From the NCBI GenBank assembly GCA_025966175.1, contig JAOPVN010000567.1, positions 1 to 6,337 of the forward strand: a stretch of 6,337 nt of DNA. Reading direction: 5' to 3'. This DNA comes from Modestobacter sp. GTDB lineage: Bacteria; Actinomycetota; Actinomycetes; Mycobacteriales; Geodermatophilaceae. Position numbers and translations under genes: made by a program. Of the stretch, positions 5,705 to 6,337 are shown in pieces. The notes below the pieces were generated by a model that was not told the origin of the DNA, did no database searches, and was given only the letters and a program-made list of their open reading frames with translations. How positions within the stretch are numbered: position 1 is the stretch's first letter; each line of letters begins with the position of its first letter.

Positions 5705-6337
5705 GGGCGCCGTTCGACGCGATCGACGTCATCCGGGCCAAGCGTGACGGGCGGCAGCTGACCGCGGCGCAGATCCGCTGGGTGATCGGCGCCTACACCG
5801 ACCGGGTGGTGCCCGACGAGCAGATGAGCGCGCTGCTCATGGCGGTGTTCTTCCGCGGCATGGACGGCGACGAGCTGGCCGTCTGGACCCAGGCGATGAT
5901 CGACTCCGGCGTCCGCAAGGACCTGTCCGCGCTGGGCCGGCCGACCGCGGACAAGCACTCCACCGGCGGCGTGGGCGACAAGATCACGCTGCCGCTGGCA
6001 CCGCTGGTGGCCGCCTGCGGCGTGGCGGTCCCGCAGCTGTCCGGCCGGGGGCTCGGCCACACCGGCGGCACCCTGGACAAGCTGGAGTCGATCCCCGGCT
6101 GGCGGGCCGACGTGTCCGACGCCGAGTACCTGGCCCAGCTGCGCGACGTCGGCGCGGTCATCTGCGCGGCCGGCAACGACCTGGCCCCGGCGGACAAGGC
6201 GCTCTACGCGCTGCGCGACGTCACCGGCACCGTCGAGTCGATCCCGCTGATCGCCAGCTCGATCATGAGCAAGAAGATCGCCGAGGGCGCTGACGCGCTG
6301 GTCCTGGACGTGAAGACCGGCTCCGGCGCCTTCATGC
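5701..6337 (+). CDS. deoA: Thymidine / pyrimidine-nucleoside phosphorylase (3' partial)
   Basis: This cytosolic enzyme would cleave thymidine, deoxyuridine and perhaps uridine with phosphate to give base and (deoxy)ribose-1-phosphate. Only the first 212 codons are present, about half of the usual 430 or so; the frame is open to the window edge. Seen motifs are KHSTGGVGDK (85-94), the family signature SGRGLGHTGGTLDKLE (114-129), PADKALYALRDVTGTVESIP (164-183), ASSIMSKK (185-192) and DVKTGSGAFM (203-212). His86, Arg172, Ser187 and Lys191 match the base-binding residues of E. coli thymidine phosphorylase (His85, Arg171, Ser186, Lys190), so the active site seen so far is intact. Position 112 is Gln, neither the Met of the E. 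coli enzyme nor the Lys I recall for Bacillus-type Pdp, so deoA against pdp is not settled. The ATG overlaps the cdd stop and has no clear ribosome site, which suggests coupling. Confidence 0.95.
   Translation, partial: MRAPFDAIDVIRAKRDGRQLTAAQIRWVIGAYTDRVVPDEQMSALLMAVFFRGMDGDELAVWTQAMIDSGVRKDLSALGRPTADKHSTGGVGDKITLPLAPLVAACGVAVPQLSGRGLGHTGGTLDKLESIPGWRADVSDAEYLAQLRDVGAVICAAGNDLAPADKALYALRDVTGTVESIPLIASSIMSKKIAEGADALVLDVKTGSGAFM

Noticed and set aside
1..6337. tRNA, rRNA, CRISPR array, transposase, phage or other mobile gene content
   Set aside because: None was seen on either strand. Apart from the 214-bp gap and the 77-bp spacer, the window is occupied by the six recognised genes.

Overview
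This window comes from a high-GC actinobacterium. Third codon positions are almost all G or C, long spurious open frames occur on both strands, GTG and TTG starts are used, and adjacent genes overlap as ATGA or TAGTG. The protein wording (DTGGRGDKSFND in the binding protein, CAECG in the cytidine deaminase, VPQLSGRGLGHTGG in the phosphorylase) fits Actinobacteria, perhaps the Geodermatophilaceae. That family-level guess comes from general impression and not from a search.

All recognisable genes are on the plus strand and form one nucleoside uptake and salvage locus. Positions 2-1012 hold a BMP/PnrA-type nucleoside-binding lipoprotein whose signal peptide is cut by the left edge. A perfect 17-bp hairpin followed by TTTT (1041-1083) ends that transcript. 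A 214-bp intergenic region then contains the hairpin and a 14-bp tandem repeat. From 1227 a compact run follows: a duplicated ABC ATPase (TTG start), two membrane permeases, cytidine deaminase (cdd), and the first 212 codons of thymidine/pyrimidine-nucleoside phosphorylase (deoA or pdp), which is cut by the right edge. Every gap inside this run is an overlap of 1-4 bases, except for 73 bases between the two permease genes.

The proposed pathway: the lipoprotein captures nucleosides outside the membrane, and the permease pair moves them in, driven by the ATPase. Cdd deaminates (deoxy)cytidine to (deoxy)uridine, and the phosphorylase splits pyrimidine (deoxy)nucleosides into base and (deoxy)ribose-1-phosphate. 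The layout resembles the NupNOPQ type of bacterial nucleoside importer linked to pyrimidine salvage genes.

I do not see an undescribed system here; this is a well-known kind of locus. The points worth a second look are local. They are the terminator that separates the binding protein from its transporter, the tandem repeat just after it, a 77-bp segment between the permease genes bounded by 9-bp direct repeats and carrying a 26-codon coupled frame, the one-active-site design of the ATPase, and a Gln in the phosphorylase at a position I recall as relevant to substrate choice.
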